This document shows, piece by piece, positions 1 to 8,761 of a DNA stretch of 52,864 nucleotides. The notes under the pieces are model-generated. The model did not search any database. It was not told the DNA's origin and worked only from the letters and a program-made list of their open reading frames with translations. Numbering within the stretch: position 1 is the stretch's first letter; each line of letters begins with the position of its first letter. This stretch comes from an uncultured Prevotellaceae bacterium (GTDB taxonomy: Bacteria > Bacteroidota > Bacteroidia > Bacteroidales > Bacteroidaceae). The stretch spans positions 1 to 52,864 of the forward strand of contig CAMVDV010000021.1 of assembly GCA_947166305.1 (NCBI GenBank). Reading direction: 5' to 3'. The position numbers and the translations under genes are program-made.

Positions 1-494
1 GAAGACTATCTACTCCCCTCCCTGCAAGGGAGGGGACGGGGGTGGGTCTTCCTCTCATCTACGACCTCTATACGGGCACAGGCACGATAGCCAACTTCGT
101 GGCGCGGCAGGCTCGGAAGGTCATCGGCATAGAATATGTGCCCGAAGCCATCGAAGACGCCAAGGTCAACTCGCAGATCAACGGCATAGAAAACACCGAG
201 TTCTTTGCAGGCGACATGAAGGATATCCTCAATCGCGACTTCATCGAGCGGCACGGCAGGCCGGACATCATCATCACCGACCCGCCGCGAGCCGGAATGC
301 ATCAGGATGTCATCGACGCCATCCTCTTTGCCGACCCACAGCGCATTGTCTATGTCAGCTGTAATCCTGCCACGCAAGCACGAGACTTGAAGCTTCTCTC
401 CGAGAAATATGTGGTGAAGCGCATCCAGCCCGTCGATATGTTCCCGCACACCCAGCACGTCGAGAACGTCGTCCAGCTGGAAAGAAAAAGCTAA
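1..494 (+). CDS. rlmD: 23S rRNA (uracil-5-)-methyltransferase, C-terminal part (RlmD/RumA type)
   Basis: This is the C-terminal catalytic half of a SAM-dependent tRNA/23S rRNA m5U methyltransferase; the 5' part lies outside the window. Visible family motifs are the SAM-binding motif YDLYTGTG, the DPPRAG motif and VSCNPAT, whose Cys is the family's catalytic nucleophile. The C-terminus (HVENVVQLERK) is typical. The frame is open to the window edge (codons from position 3). Bases 12-50 are a G/C-rich repeat translated in frame just before the SAM motif, so the GTG at 42 is not a real start. RlmD is a conventional name in Bacteroidetes; target specificity (23S U1939 or U747, or tRNA) cannot be told from this fragment. 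The next gene starts 24 nt downstream on the same strand. Confidence 0.88.
   Translation, partial: RLSTPLPAREGTGVGLPLIYDLYTGTGTIANFVARQARKVIGIEYVPEAIEDAKVNSQINGIENTEFFAGDMKDILNRDFIERHGRPDIIITDPPRAGMHQDVIDAILFADPQRIVYVSCNPATQARDLKLLSEKYVVKRIQPVDMFPHTQHVENVVQLERKS
12..50 (+). repeat. short G/C hairpin repeat (type 2) inside rlmD
   Basis: The core CCCTCCCTGCAAGGGAGGGG forms a perfect-looking hairpin and is followed by a GGGGGTGGGTCTT tail. The 39 bp equal 13 codons and leave the rlmD frame open. A sister copy lies in reverse orientation near 36937-36977 inside another gene. Confidence 0.8.
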
Positions 495-518
495 CCGAAA
501 CCAACAAAACTGACAACT

Positions 519-2945
519 ATGAAGACCTTCAAGCCATTGGCAATCCTCCTCCTCCTGCTGTCGTCCATCAACTCATGGGCCGGCAGCTTCACCGTCGGCA
601 AACAGACATTCCTGCTGAACGGAGAGCCGTTCATCGTGAAAGCGGCTGAGGTGCACTATCCCCGCATACCCCGTCCTTACTGGGATCACCGCATAAAGAT
701 GTGCAAGGCGCTGGGCATGAACACTGTCTGCATCTACATCTTCTGGAACATCCACGAGCAGAAGGAGGGCGAGTTCGACTTCACCAATAACAACGACGTG
801 GCCGAGTTCTGCCGCCTGGCGCAGCGTAACGGCATGTTTGTCATCGTCCGCCCGGGTCCCTACGTATGCGCCGAATGGGAGATGGGCGGCCTGCCATGGT
901 GGCTTTTGAAGAAGAAGGACATCAGGCTTCGTGAGCGCGACCCCTACTTCATGGAGCGCGTCAAGCTCTTTGAGCAGAAGGTGGGCGAACAGCTCGAGCC
1001 GCTCACCATTCAGCATGGCGGCCCAATCATCATGATGCAGGTGGAAAACGAGTACGGTTCGTATGGCGAGGACAAGCCTTATGTGTCGGAAATCAGGGAC
1101 TGTCTGCGCGAAATCTATGGTTCGCTCCTTCTCTTCCAGTGCGACTGGGCATCGAACTTCGAGAAGAACGGGCTGGAAGACTTGACCTGGACGATGAACT
1201 TCGGCACGGGTGCCGACATCGACCAGCAGTTCCGACGCCTCGGCGAGCTCCGTCCCGGCGCGCCAAAGATGTGCTCCGAGTTCTGGAGCGGCTGGTTCGA
1301 CAAGTGGGGAGCACAGCACGAGACGAGGCCGGCGAAGGACATGGTGGAAGGCATAAGTGAGATGCTTTCAAAGGGAATCAGCTTCTCGCTCTACATGACG
1401 CATGGCGGCACTTCCTTCGGCCACTGGGCTGGTGCCAACTCACCGGGCTTTGCGCCCGACGTAACCTCCTACGACTACGATGCGCCCATCAGCGAATGTG
1501 GCTTGCCGACGCCCAAGTTCTGGGAGCTTCGCGAGATGATGCAGAAGTATAGCAAGAAGGCTTTACCATCTGTCCCCAAGGCTCCGATGCCCATCATCTC
1601 CGTTCCAAAGTTCGAGCTGACGGAGTTTGCCCCGCTCTATAATGGCTTCGACTTTGGATATGAAGGTCGTTGGCACGAAGGAATGCCGCAGACTTTCGAG
1701 GAGATGGACATGGGATGGGGTGCTGTACTCTACTCCACCCGCCTGCCCGAGATTCCGAAGCCAGAACATGCGGATTGGACTGCCACGCTCACGATTGACG
1801 CTCACGACTTTGCACAAGTCTTTATCGACGGCAAGTACATTGGCAAAATTGACCGCGTGAAGAACGAGAAGTCGCTCTCCTTGCCACCTGTCAGTCGGGG
1901 GCAGGAACTGCAAATTCTCGTCGAAGGAATGGGGCGCATCAACTTTGGTCGAGCCATCAAGGACTTTAAAGGATTAGTCAGCAAACCTACTATCACGGTC
2001 AACGTGAAGTCACATTTCGGCATCGACGGAACGGAGATTGTATACACCCCGACGATGTGGGAGAACATGCGCATCCCTGATGACTACGAGGTAGCTGTCA
2101 GGGCATTTGAGTGGCAGAAGGAGAAGCCTAACACTCGCGAGTCCATCAGCATGATGCGCCTCGGCCGCACCATGCGTTATGCCAGGGACAGCGAAGACCT
2201 CATCTTCGGTCGCGGCTACTATCGTGGCTTCTTCGACCTCAAGAGGGTGGGCGACACGTTCCTCAACTTCGAGCGATGGGGCAAGGGACAGGTCTGGGTG
2301 AACGGTCACGCCCTGGGCCGCATCTGGTCGATAGGCCCGCAGCAGACGCTCTATGTGCCTGGATGTTGGCTCAAAAAGGGCAGGAATGAGGTGATAGTCC
2401 TCGATGTGGTGGGCCCGAAGGAGCGCGTCGTCTGGGGACAAACGGAACCCGAACTGAACAAACTGCAACTGGAAAAGACGAATAAACACAACGCCCCTGG
2501 CGACAGGCCCGACCTCAATTCCGTCGCTCCAGCCTTCGATGGCGAACTGAAGGCCGAGGGTGGATGGCAGACGCTCCGTTTCGCAGAGAACAGGAAGGGC
2601 CGCTATCTTGCCGTGGAGGTGCTGAGCTTGCAGCGGGAAGGCGATGCCTGTGCCATCAGCGAGCTGTACGCCCTTGGCAGCAACGGCCGCCGACTGAGCC
2701 GAGAACCCTGGACGGTGAGGTATGCCGACTCGGAGGATGCCGACGGCAACCACTTGGCCGACAAGGTCTTCGACCTGCAGGAGAGCACCTATTGGCAGAC
2801 CGAACGGGCCGCAAGACTTCCCCATCTGCTCGTCGTCGACCTCGGTGGAGAGCAGACCGTCAGTGGCATCGAGTACCTCCCCCGTGCCGAACAGGGCGCA
2901 CCGGGCAGCGCGAAGAAACTAAAGGTTTACGTCTGCCGGAAATGA
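519..2945 (+). CDS. secreted GH35 beta-galactosidase with discoidin-like C-terminus
   Basis: An 808-residue exo-acting beta-galactosidase of glycoside hydrolase family 35. Residues 1-21 form a signal peptide (positive start, Leu-rich core, SWA-G cleavage region). The TIM-barrel starts at about residue 25 with FLLNGEPF and contains HYPRIPRPYW, the acid/base in VENEYG (Glu178) and the nucleophile in SEFWSGWFD (Glu254), as expected for clan GH-A. Residues about 380-650 form the beta-sandwich domains of the family (GRGYYRGFFDL, GKGQVWVNGHALGRIW). The last 120 residues resemble an F5/8 type C carbohydrate-binding domain. It probably removes terminal beta-galactose from plant or host glycans in the periplasm or at the surface. 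It follows rlmD by 24 nt, so it may be read through from it; no separate promoter box was seen. Confidence 0.95.
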   Translation: MKTFKPLAILLLLLSSINSWAGSFTVGKQTFLLNGEPFIVKAAEVHYPRIPRPYWDHRIKMCKALGMNTVCIYIFWNIHEQKEGEFDFTNNNDVAEFCRLAQRNGMFVIVRPGPYVCAEWEMGGLPWWLLKKKDIRLRERDPYFMERVKLFEQKVGEQLEPLTIQHGGPIIMMQVENEYGSYGEDKPYVSEIRDCLREIYGSLLLFQCDWASNFEKNGLEDLTWTMNFGTGADIDQQFRRLGELRPGAPKMCSEFWSGWFDKWGAQHETRPAKDMVEGISEMLSKGISFSLYMTHGGTSFGHWAGANSPGFAPDVTSYDYDAPISECGLPTPKFWELREMMQKYSKKALPSVPKAPMPIISVPKFELTEFAPLYNGFDFGYEGRWHEGMPQTFEEMDMGWGAVLYSTRLPEIPKPEHADWTATLTIDAHDFAQVFIDGKYIGKIDRVKNEKSLSLPPVSRGQELQILVEGMGRINFGRAIKDFKGLVSKPTITVNVKSHFGIDGTEIVYTPTMWENMRIPDDYEVAVRAFEWQKEKPNTRESISMMRLGRTMRYARDSEDLIFGRGYYRGFFDLKRVGDTFLNFERWGKGQVWVNGHALGRIWSIGPQQTLYVPGCWLKKGRNEVIVLDVVGPKERVVWGQTEPELNKLQLEKTNKHNAPGDRPDLNSVAPAFDGELKAEGGWQTLRFAENRKGRYLAVEVLSLQREGDACAISELYALGSNGRRLSREPWTVRYADSEDADGNHLADKVFDLQESTYWQTERAARLPHLLVVDLGGEQTVSGIEYLPRAEQGAPGSAKKLKVYVCRK

Positions 2946-2970
2946 AGCAGGCCTCGCCTGCAGGAATCAA

Positions 2971-3036
2971 GCAGGGTTATGGCAAGAATCCAACAGGATT
3001 ATGGCCATAACCCTGCGGCGTTACGGCCATAACCCT
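2971..3036. repeat. 22-bp tandem array A1 (3 units)
   Basis: Units start at 2971, 2993 and 3015, each 22 bp. They share GGTTATGGC or its complement GCCATAACCCT; unit 2 is centred on the palindrome ATGGCCAT. The array fills the convergent gap between the beta-galactosidase and the AraC regulator gene. Confidence 0.8.
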
Positions 3037-3073
3037 GTTGCGATGTCCGACGTGCCCAGTCGGGCACCTCTCG

Positions 3074-3952
3074 TCACTGTCTGCGCTTGCTGCGGAACTC
3101 GCGTGGCGAGAGGCCGGCTTGCGTCTTGAAGTAGCGGGCAAAGGAAGCCTGGTCGGGAAAGCCAAGCCGAAGGGCTATCTGCTGGATGCTGAGCTGCATG
3201 TTGTAGAGCAGCAGCGTCTTGGCCTGCGTGACGACGTAGCTCGATATCCAATCGCTTGCGTTGATGCCCGTCAGCTGCTTGATGATGGTGGAGAAGTGCT
3301 TGGGCGAAAGGCAGAAGAGGTTGGCATAGAAGCGCACCTCGCGCGACTGGGTGTAGTTCAGGCTGATGGCTTCCACGAAACGTGCGTAGAGTTGCTCGTG
3401 GGGCGACGGGCGATGCGTTGTGATGCCGTTGGCCTCGCGGTAGTCCTGAAGGAAGGAGAGCAGCGTCTCGAGCAGGTGGCGTCTCTGTTCATGCTGGCGT
3501 GTTCCGCCTTGGCGACATACGTTTCCCAAAAGTTGGAACAGGGCGCGGACGTTCTGGAACTGCGGTTCGCTCAGATGGAACTGAGGCTTCATGTTGTAGA
3601 AAAAGCTCTCCTGATAGACCACCGGGTAGTTCAGCTTCATGTGCTCAAACATTTTCTCCGAAATGACGATGAGCGAGGCCTGATAGTCGGGGGAAAGCTC
3701 AAGAGAGTTGATGGTGTGCCGGGGCATGACCACTGAGATGTCGTGCGGAAGGAACTCCACGGGCACGGTGTCGTACTCCAGTTTCACACTTCCTCGCAGG
3801 CAAAGACCAATGACAAGGATGGAAGATGCAATTGGTTCGTCGTAGGTTGGCAAGGTGGTAACATCGTCCAGCACGATGATACCCTCTTCCTGAAGAGTGT
3901 CCCAGGAGCTTTCGATGGGATGCTTTTTGCGTTCCATTTTTGTTGTTTTCAT
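3074..3952 (-). CDS. AraC-family transcriptional regulator
   Basis: A 292-residue regulator with an N-terminal cupin-like sensing region (residues about 20-160) and a C-terminal AraC/XylS double helix-turn-helix (about 190-290) that ends in the usual IALRLGFPDQASFARYFK and GLSPREFR signatures. In this family the N-terminal part usually senses a small ligand, often a sugar, and the C-terminal part binds promoter DNA. I chose the ATG at 3952 (MKTTK). A GTG four codons upstream (3964) lies too close to the TAAATTTG box at 3967-3974 to be in the transcript, and ATG 3937 is also possible. It lies downstream of uvrB on the same strand and faces the GH35 gene, which could be a target, but that is only inference from position. 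Confidence 0.9.
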   Translation of the reverse strand: MKTTKMERKKHPIESSWDTLQEEGIIVLDDVTTLPTYDEPIASSILVIGLCLRGSVKLEYDTVPVEFLPHDISVVMPRHTINSLELSPDYQASLIVISEKMFEHMKLNYPVVYQESFFYNMKPQFHLSEPQFQNVRALFQLLGNVCRQGGTRQHEQRRHLLETLLSFLQDYREANGITTHRPSPHEQLYARFVEAISLNYTQSREVRFYANLFCLSPKHFSTIIKQLTGINASDWISSYVVTQAKTLLLYNMQLSIQQIALRLGFPDQASFARYFKTQAGLSPREFRSKRRQ

Positions 3953-3966
3953 GGGTTTTTGCACTG

Positions 3967-3974
3967 CAAATTTA
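3967..3974 (-). promoter_or_regulatory. TAAATTTG -7 box of the araC-type gene
   Basis: Exact match to the Bacteroidetes TAnnTTTG consensus, 14 nt upstream of ATG 3952. No convincing TTTG was found at the -33 position. Confidence 0.65.
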
Positions 3975-4046
3975 CAAAAAGTCGGAAAAACATCCCTTCG
4001 TTTGCCGACAAAGTGCTAAGAAAAAAAGGTGAAACGTTAAAATGAG

Positions 4047-4148
4047 AGCCCCCTCCCCGCTCCCCCTTGGGGGAGTGCCACATTGCCGTTGCCTCCTCGT
4101 TCAGCGGGATTGAAGCACTCCCCCAAAGGGGGGAGCGGGGAGGGGGCT
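4047..4148. repeat. full-length G/C hairpin element (type 1), intergenic
   Basis: A 102-bp element with inverted arms: the left arm starts AGCCCCCTCCCCGCTCCCCC and the right arm ends GGGGAGCGGGGAGGGGGCT. A conserved middle contains GCCACATTGCCG and GATTGAAGCA. It lies between uvrB and the AraC regulator gene and could act as a terminator-like structure for uvrB. The same element occurs inside coding sequences at 11065-11172, 18160-18252, 18371-18471 and 44104-44290. Confidence 0.9.
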
Positions 4149-4159
4149 TTTTCATTCTT

Positions 4160-4259
4160 CACTTTTCACCTTCTCACTTTTTAATCTTTTAACTTTTTAA
4201 CTTTTTAACTTTTTAACTTTTTAACCTTTTAACTTTTTAACCTTTTAGCCTTTTAACTT
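4160..4259. repeat. TTTTTAAC low-complexity array downstream of uvrB
   Basis: About ten copies of a 9-10 bp unit (ACTTTTTA / ACCTTTTA) run up to and slightly into the uvrB stop end. This is one of several arrays built from the same short words. Confidence 0.85.
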
Positions 4260-6271
4260 TCCTCGAGTTCCCCTTGCAGCCGGAGCATTTCGTCGCGAAG
4301 GATGGCTGCATCCACAAACTCCATTTTCCTGGCAGCCTCCTCCATTTTTCTCCTGAGGCTCTGGATGCGCTTCTGTTTCTGTTCGGGTGTAAGCGTCTCA
4401 GCCTCTGCCACGGCGAGCACTTGGTACGGGGCTGGCTCAATATAGGCACGCGGCTCGGCTGCCTGGCCGTGCTGAATCAGGTCGCCCATCTGCTGTGCCT
4501 TGCGGATAGGCTGTGGCGTGATGCCATGCAGCTCGTTGTATCGCAGTTGTTTCTCGCGTCGTCGGTTGGTCTCGGCGATGGTGGCTGCCATGCTCTCGGT
4601 GATGGTGTCGGCATACATGATTGCTTTGCCATGTACGTTGCGGGCGGCGCGACCGATGGTCTGGGTCAAGGTTCGCTGGTTGCGCAGGAAACCTTCCTTG
4701 TCGGCATCAAGGATGGCTACGAGCGACACTTCGGGCAGGTCGAGCCCTTCGCGCAGCAGGTTGACGCCGACGAGCACGTCGTAGACGCCCTGCCTCAACT
4801 CGCCGAGGATGCGGACGCGCTCCAGTGTGTCGACATCACTATGGATGTAGGCCGTCTGGATGCCTGCCGAAAGGAGATACTCGGTGAGCTCTTCGGCCAT
4901 GCGCTTCGTGAGCGTGACGACGAGGACGCGTTCTTTCCTCTCGATGCATTGTTGCACTTCTTCCATGAGGTCATCGACCTGATTCTCGGTGGGGCGCACT
5001 TCGATGGGCGGATCGAGCAGACCTGTGGGCCGGATGACCTGCTCCACCACCACGCCCTCGCTTTGCTGAATCTCGTAGTCGGCAGGTGTGGCGCTTACAT
5101 AGATGACCTGGTCTGTCATCTCCTCGAACTCCTCGAACTTGAGTGGCCTGTTGTCCTTGGCGGCAGGGAGGCGGAAGCCATAGTCCACGAGCGTCGTCTT
5201 GCGTGCCTGGTCACCGCCGTACATGGCATGAAGCTGTGGCACGGAGACATGGCTCTCGTCCACCACGAGCAGGAAGTCCTTCGGGAAGAAGTCGAGCAGG
5301 CAGTAAGGTCGTGTGCCAGGCTTGCGCCCGTCGAAGTATCGGCTATAGTTCTCTATGCCTGAACAATGACCCAGTTCGCGTATCATCTCAATGTCGTAGG
5401 TGACGCGTTCGTGCAGACGTTTGGCCTCAAGTTCCTTGCCTTGTGTCTCGAAGAAAGCAACCTGTGCCCTGAGGTCTTCCTGAATCTCGACGATGGCGCG
5501 TTCCTGTGCATCCTTCGACGTCATGAAGAGATTGGCAGGGTAAACTTTATACATATCATATATCTGCACGCGCATGAGTCTCTCTGCGTCGAGTTCTTCG
5601 ATGCTCTCCACTTCGTCGTCCCAGAAGGTGATGCGCAGCAACAGGTCGCTGTAGGCGAGGCAGACATCCACGGTGTCGCCCTTCACGCGATACTCTCCTC
5701 TCGACGGGGTGACATCGTTGCGCAGGTAGAGCATCTCGTCGAGCCGTCGGAGCAGTTCGTTGCGGTCGAGTTTTTGTCCGACGTGCAGCTCGAGCAGGCT
5801 TTCGTAGAAGGTCGAGGGGTTGCCCATGCCGTAGATACACGACACACTGCTCACCACGATGACGTCCCTTCTGCCCGAAAGCAAGGCACTCGTAGCTGAG
5901 AGTCGGAGCTTGTCTATCTCGTCGTTGATGGCAAGGTCCTTCTCGATGTACGTGTCTGTGGCAGGCATGTAGGCTTCGGGCTGATAGTAGTCGTAGTAGC
6001 TGACGTAGTATTCCACGGCATTATGAGGGAAGAATTGCTTCATTTCGCCGTAGAGCTGAGCGGCCAGCGTCTTGTTGTGGGAGAGAATAAGTGTAGGCCT
6101 CCCGACGTTCCGGATGACGTTGGCGATGGTAAAGGTCTTGCCGCTACCGGTCACGCCGAGCAGTGTCTGCGCCTTTTGCCCCTGCAGAATGCCGTCGGTG
6201 AGCTGACGGATGGCTTCAGGCTGGTCGCCTGTTGGCAGATAGTCTGAGGTGAGTTGAAATTGGTTTGTCAT
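4253..6271 (-). CDS. uvrB: excinuclease ABC subunit B
   Basis: A 672-residue full-length UvrB, the damage-verifying helicase-like subunit of nucleotide excision repair. It receives DNA from UvrA and recruits UvrC. Visible features: Walker A GVTGSGKT at residues 39-46; the beta-hairpin region with YYVSYYDYYQPEAY that clamps DNA; Walker B DESH at 338-341; the helicase motifs YVSATPADYE and QTIGRAARN; and a C-terminal UVR domain (last 40 residues, containing RKMEFVDAAILRDE) that contacts UvrC. Length and motif order are normal. It has its own TAACTTTG box 47 nt upstream, and the 3' end runs into a low-complexity array and a hairpin element. Confidence 0.98.
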   Translation of the reverse strand: MTNQFQLTSDYLPTGDQPEAIRQLTDGILQGQKAQTLLGVTGSGKTFTIANVIRNVGRPTLILSHNKTLAAQLYGEMKQFFPHNAVEYYVSYYDYYQPEAYMPATDTYIEKDLAINDEIDKLRLSATSALLSGRRDVIVVSSVSCIYGMGNPSTFYESLLELHVGQKLDRNELLRRLDEMLYLRNDVTPSRGEYRVKGDTVDVCLAYSDLLLRITFWDDEVESIEELDAERLMRVQIYDMYKVYPANLFMTSKDAQERAIVEIQEDLRAQVAFFETQGKELEAKRLHERVTYDIEMIRELGHCSGIENYSRYFDGRKPGTRPYCLLDFFPKDFLLVVDESHVSVPQLHAMYGGDQARKTTLVDYGFRLPAAKDNRPLKFEEFEEMTDQVIYVSATPADYEIQQSEGVVVEQVIRPTGLLDPPIEVRPTENQVDDLMEEVQQCIERKERVLVVTLTKRMAEELTEYLLSAGIQTAYIHSDVDTLERVRILGELRQGVYDVLVGVNLLREGLDLPEVSLVAILDADKEGFLRNQRTLTQTIGRAARNVHGKAIMYADTITESMAATIAETNRRREKQLRYNELHGITPQPIRKAQQMGDLIQHGQAAEPRAYIEPAPYQVLAVAEAETLTPEQKQKRIQSLRRKMEEAARKMEFVDAAILRDEMLRLQGELEES

Positions 6272-6317
6272 AGTTGTCGGCTCCGACTCTCGTGGAGCTC
6301 TCTTTTCTTAATAAGTG

Positions 6318-6325
6318 CAAAGTTA
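6318..6325 (-). promoter_or_regulatory. uvrB: TAACTTTG -7 box of uvrB
   Basis: TAnnTTTG match on the minus strand, giving a leader of about 40 nt before the uvrB ATG at 6271. It is back to back with the plus-strand box at 6370-6377. Confidence 0.7.
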
Positions 6326-6369
6326 AGAAAAAAAAGCGTTTCGGCGAATGTATAATGAAGAAAAAGTCG

Positions 6370-6377
6370 TAAATTTG
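6370..6377 (+). promoter_or_regulatory. TAAATTTG -7 box, start of the 6.5-13.7 kb plus-strand run
   Basis: TAnnTTTG match on the plus strand. The predicted leader of about 170 nt before the ATG at 6553 would contain the complete 22-bp array A2. Confidence 0.65.
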
Positions 6378-6402
6378 CACAATTCTATGTGTAGCCCTCC
6401 AA

Positions 6403-6490
6403 AATTCCACACGTGGAGTTTGGCAATTCCACACGTGGAGTTTGGCAATTCCACACGAGGAAATTGACAATTCCACACGAGGAGTTTGCC
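6403..6490. repeat. 22-bp tandem array A2 (4 units)
   Basis: Units start at 6403, 6425, 6447 and 6469. Each begins AATTCCACACG; units 1 and 2 are identical and end GTGGAGTTTGGC, while 3 and 4 diverge (GAGGAAATTGAC, GAGGAGTTTGCC). It lies in the putative 5' leader of the next gene. The unit is closely related to array A5 at 37697. Confidence 0.9.
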
Positions 6491-6552
6491 GACACCTTGT
6501 GTGAAATCAGAGAAAACCACTCGGGATAAAAACAAAAAGCAGTCTGAAAAGT

Positions 6553-7917
6553 ATGAAAAAGAAACTCTTCGTCATCATTGCGCTCTTGCTGGTTGCCGCC
6601 TGCTGCGCTGCTTGGTATTTCATGAAAGACAGGGACGATGCCCGCCAGCTCTTGCCTGAAGATGCCACCTCCGTCCTGGTCTTCGAGCCTCTCGAACTGC
6701 TTGACGGACTCGGACTCGGTGCTTCCGACCTGGACATCGTCCCCGCCGACGTGAAGAACCTCATCGAGTCTGTCGATCTCACGAAGCCCATCTATGTCTT
6801 CGACACAAGGACTTCCGGCAGAGGCGTTTGCCTGTGCCTGAGAGATGCCGACAAGTTCATGGATTCAGGTGCAGCCTTGGGCTTTACCTCCGAAAGGAAT
6901 GGGGAAAGCAAATGGATGACTGGCAGCAACTCCATCTGCCTGACGGACGGAAGGAAAGCATTGCTCATGATCACCCCTCAGCCTGATTCCGACGCCATCC
7001 GCCCGGCCATGCAGAAACTCATGACTCAGGGAAAGAGGGAAGCCCCCTTGCTTCGTGACCTCGGCGACAAAGGATTCCTGCGCCTGACCACTACGCTCGA
7101 CAAACTTCCCGCCGAGTTTCGACGCACATTGCCTGCCGGCTTCGACCCCAGCCAAGCACGTCTGAATGCATCGTGGAGCATCGGTAACAAGAACATCACC
7201 CTTGCGGCAGAGCTGCAGACACCAGAGCCTCTGCTCGGCGACGAGTTCCTTCGTCCCGTGAAAGGCAACCTCTCCGACCTTGCCCCTGCTCAGCCTTTCC
7301 TGAGCTTCTGCATCAATATCAGCGGCGAAAAGCTCATCGAGCTCATAAGGAAACAGCCTGAACTGAGAACCGCCCTTCTCGGATTGAACATGATGCTGGA
7401 TGCCGACATGATGCTCGGTGCCATCGATGGAGACGTCAGCATCGTCGTCCCCACACTAAGCCTCGGAAAGCCCGATGTGCTCGTCACTGCGACACTGAAG
7501 GACACAGACTTCCTCCAGAATGCCAACGACTGGGACAAGGTTCGCAAACTGAGTTCCACCGACTTCGTGGCTTCCTATGAAGGCATCGACACCTACTTTG
7601 GCGTAAGAAACGGACTTCTGTACGTCACGACGAGCCAGGAGCTTGCAGAGTGCGCCTGCGAGAAGTCGTCTGCATCCATGCCTTTATTGAAGGGCAAACG
7701 GATGAGTGCTTTCATCAATGTCGGGCAAATCATCAAGGCATATCCTCCCCTCAGAATGGCACTTATCGCCATGCCGCAGCTCGGCGAAGCGTTGAATGCC
7801 ATCGATGGCGTCGCTTTCTCTGCTGATACGCCGCAAAGCCTCGAAGTAAGCGTCACGACCGAAAAGCCCGTCAAGGACATCGTGAAGAATCTCAAAACAC
7901 TCTTGAAAGGAAAATGA
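6553..7917 (+). CDS. putative envelope lipoprotein, DUF4836/DUF3352-like
   Basis: A 454-residue protein with an N-terminal hydrophobic segment (residues 4-23). VAAC at 14-17 fits a lipobox, so it is probably a lipoprotein, although a simple membrane anchor (followed by KDRDD) is the alternative. The body has the alternating pattern of DUF4836-type Bacteroidetes proteins: PEDATSVLVFEPLELL near the start, repeated beta-rich segments, a FLSFCINISGEKLIELI segment mid-protein and a C-terminal TPQSLEVSVTTE strand. I know of no established function. Its stop codon overlaps the start of the ABC ATPase gene (ATGA), which suggests translational coupling and a role linked to that transporter. The family assignment comes from general resemblance and is not certain. 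Confidence 0.8.
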   Translation: MKKKLFVIIALLLVAACCAAWYFMKDRDDARQLLPEDATSVLVFEPLELLDGLGLGASDLDIVPADVKNLIESVDLTKPIYVFDTRTSGRGVCLCLRDADKFMDSGAALGFTSERNGESKWMTGSNSICLTDGRKALLMITPQPDSDAIRPAMQKLMTQGKREAPLLRDLGDKGFLRLTTTLDKLPAEFRRTLPAGFDPSQARLNASWSIGNKNITLAAELQTPEPLLGDEFLRPVKGNLSDLAPAQPFLSFCINISGEKLIELIRKQPELRTALLGLNMMLDADMMLGAIDGDVSIVVPTLSLGKPDVLVTATLKDTDFLQNANDWDKVRKLSSTDFVASYEGIDTYFGVRNGLLYVTTSQELAECACEKSSASMPLLKGKRMSAFINVGQIIKAYPPLRMALIAMPQLGEALNAIDGVAFSADTPQSLEVSVTTEKPVKDIVKNLKTLLKGK

Positions 7918-8558
7918 ACAGCATTATGCTCTCGGGCACACTGCCCAACGTCTTCCTCGGAAGGACTGGCATCCAGAGTGACATCTGGCGGCAGCAGGTC
8001 ACCTTCGAGAAGGGCAAAACCTACCTCATAGAAGCCGCCAGCGGAACGGGCAAAAGCTCGCTCCTGAGCTTCATCATCGGCTACAGGCACGACTTCGACG
8101 GCCGCATCCTCTTCGACGGCACGGACATCCGGAGATTCGGCACGGCCGAATGGACGAATCTCCGCCAGGAACACGTCAGCATCCTCTTTCAGGAACTGAG
8201 ACTCTTTCCCGAACTTACGGCCATGGAGAACGTCGAGATAAAGAACAGCCTGACACGGTTCAAGGAAAGGAAAGAGATAGAACGGTGGTTCGAAGTCCTC
8301 GGCATAGGCGACAAGATGCATTCGCCCGTCCGGCAGATGAGCTTCGGCCAGCAGCAACGTGTCGCCATGATACGAGCCCTGGTGCAACCTTTCGACTTCC
8401 TCCTTGCCGACGAACCCATCTCGCATCTCGATGAAGCGAACTCCCAAGTCATGGCTTCCATCATGATGGAGGAAGCCCGTCGGCAGGGAGCAGGCATCGT
8501 CGTCACAAGCATCGGCAAGCACATGGACTTGCCCTACGACAAGACATTCCGACTCTGA
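7914..8558 (+). CDS. ABC transporter ATP-binding protein
   Basis: A 214-residue ABC ATPase of the LolD/MacB/FtsE size class. Walker A is AASGTGKSS (about residues 41-49), the Q-loop is ILFQE, the signature is MSFGQQQ in place of LSGGQ, and Walker B with the catalytic Glu is LLADEP. The position normally holding the switch histidine (VTH) reads VVTSIG, so the H-loop His seems to be missing; a His five residues later (GKHMD) is unlikely to replace it. It overlaps the upstream lipoprotein gene by 4 nt. The partner permease follows after a 203-nt repeat-filled gap. Substrate unknown; an envelope export or lipoprotein role is inferred from the partners. Confidence 0.9.
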   Translation: MNSIMLSGTLPNVFLGRTGIQSDIWRQQVTFEKGKTYLIEAASGTGKSSLLSFIIGYRHDFDGRILFDGTDIRRFGTAEWTNLRQEHVSILFQELRLFPELTAMENVEIKNSLTRFKERKEIERWFEVLGIGDKMHSPVRQMSFGQQQRVAMIRALVQPFDFLLADEPISHLDEANSQVMASIMMEEARRQGAGIVVTSIGKHMDLPYDKTFRL

Positions 8559-8589
8559 AGACAGAAGACATAATTCATAATTACACCTT

Positions 8590-8758
8590 TTCACTTTTTA
8601 ACCTTATAACCTCATAACCTTCAACCTTATAACCTTCAACCTTATAACCTTCAACCTTATAACCTTTAACCTTATAACCTTTAACCTCATAACCTTTAGC
8701 CTTTAACCTCATAACCTATAACCTTTAACCTTATAACCTTTAACCTTTTAACTTTTAC
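8590..8758. repeat. AACCTTATAACCTTT low-complexity array
   Basis: About a dozen imperfect copies of a 15-bp double unit (AACCTTATAACCTTC/T, made of 7+8 bp words) fill the whole gap between the ABC ATPase and permease genes. The array ends one or two codons before the permease start. Confidence 0.9.
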
Positions 8759-8761
8759 ATT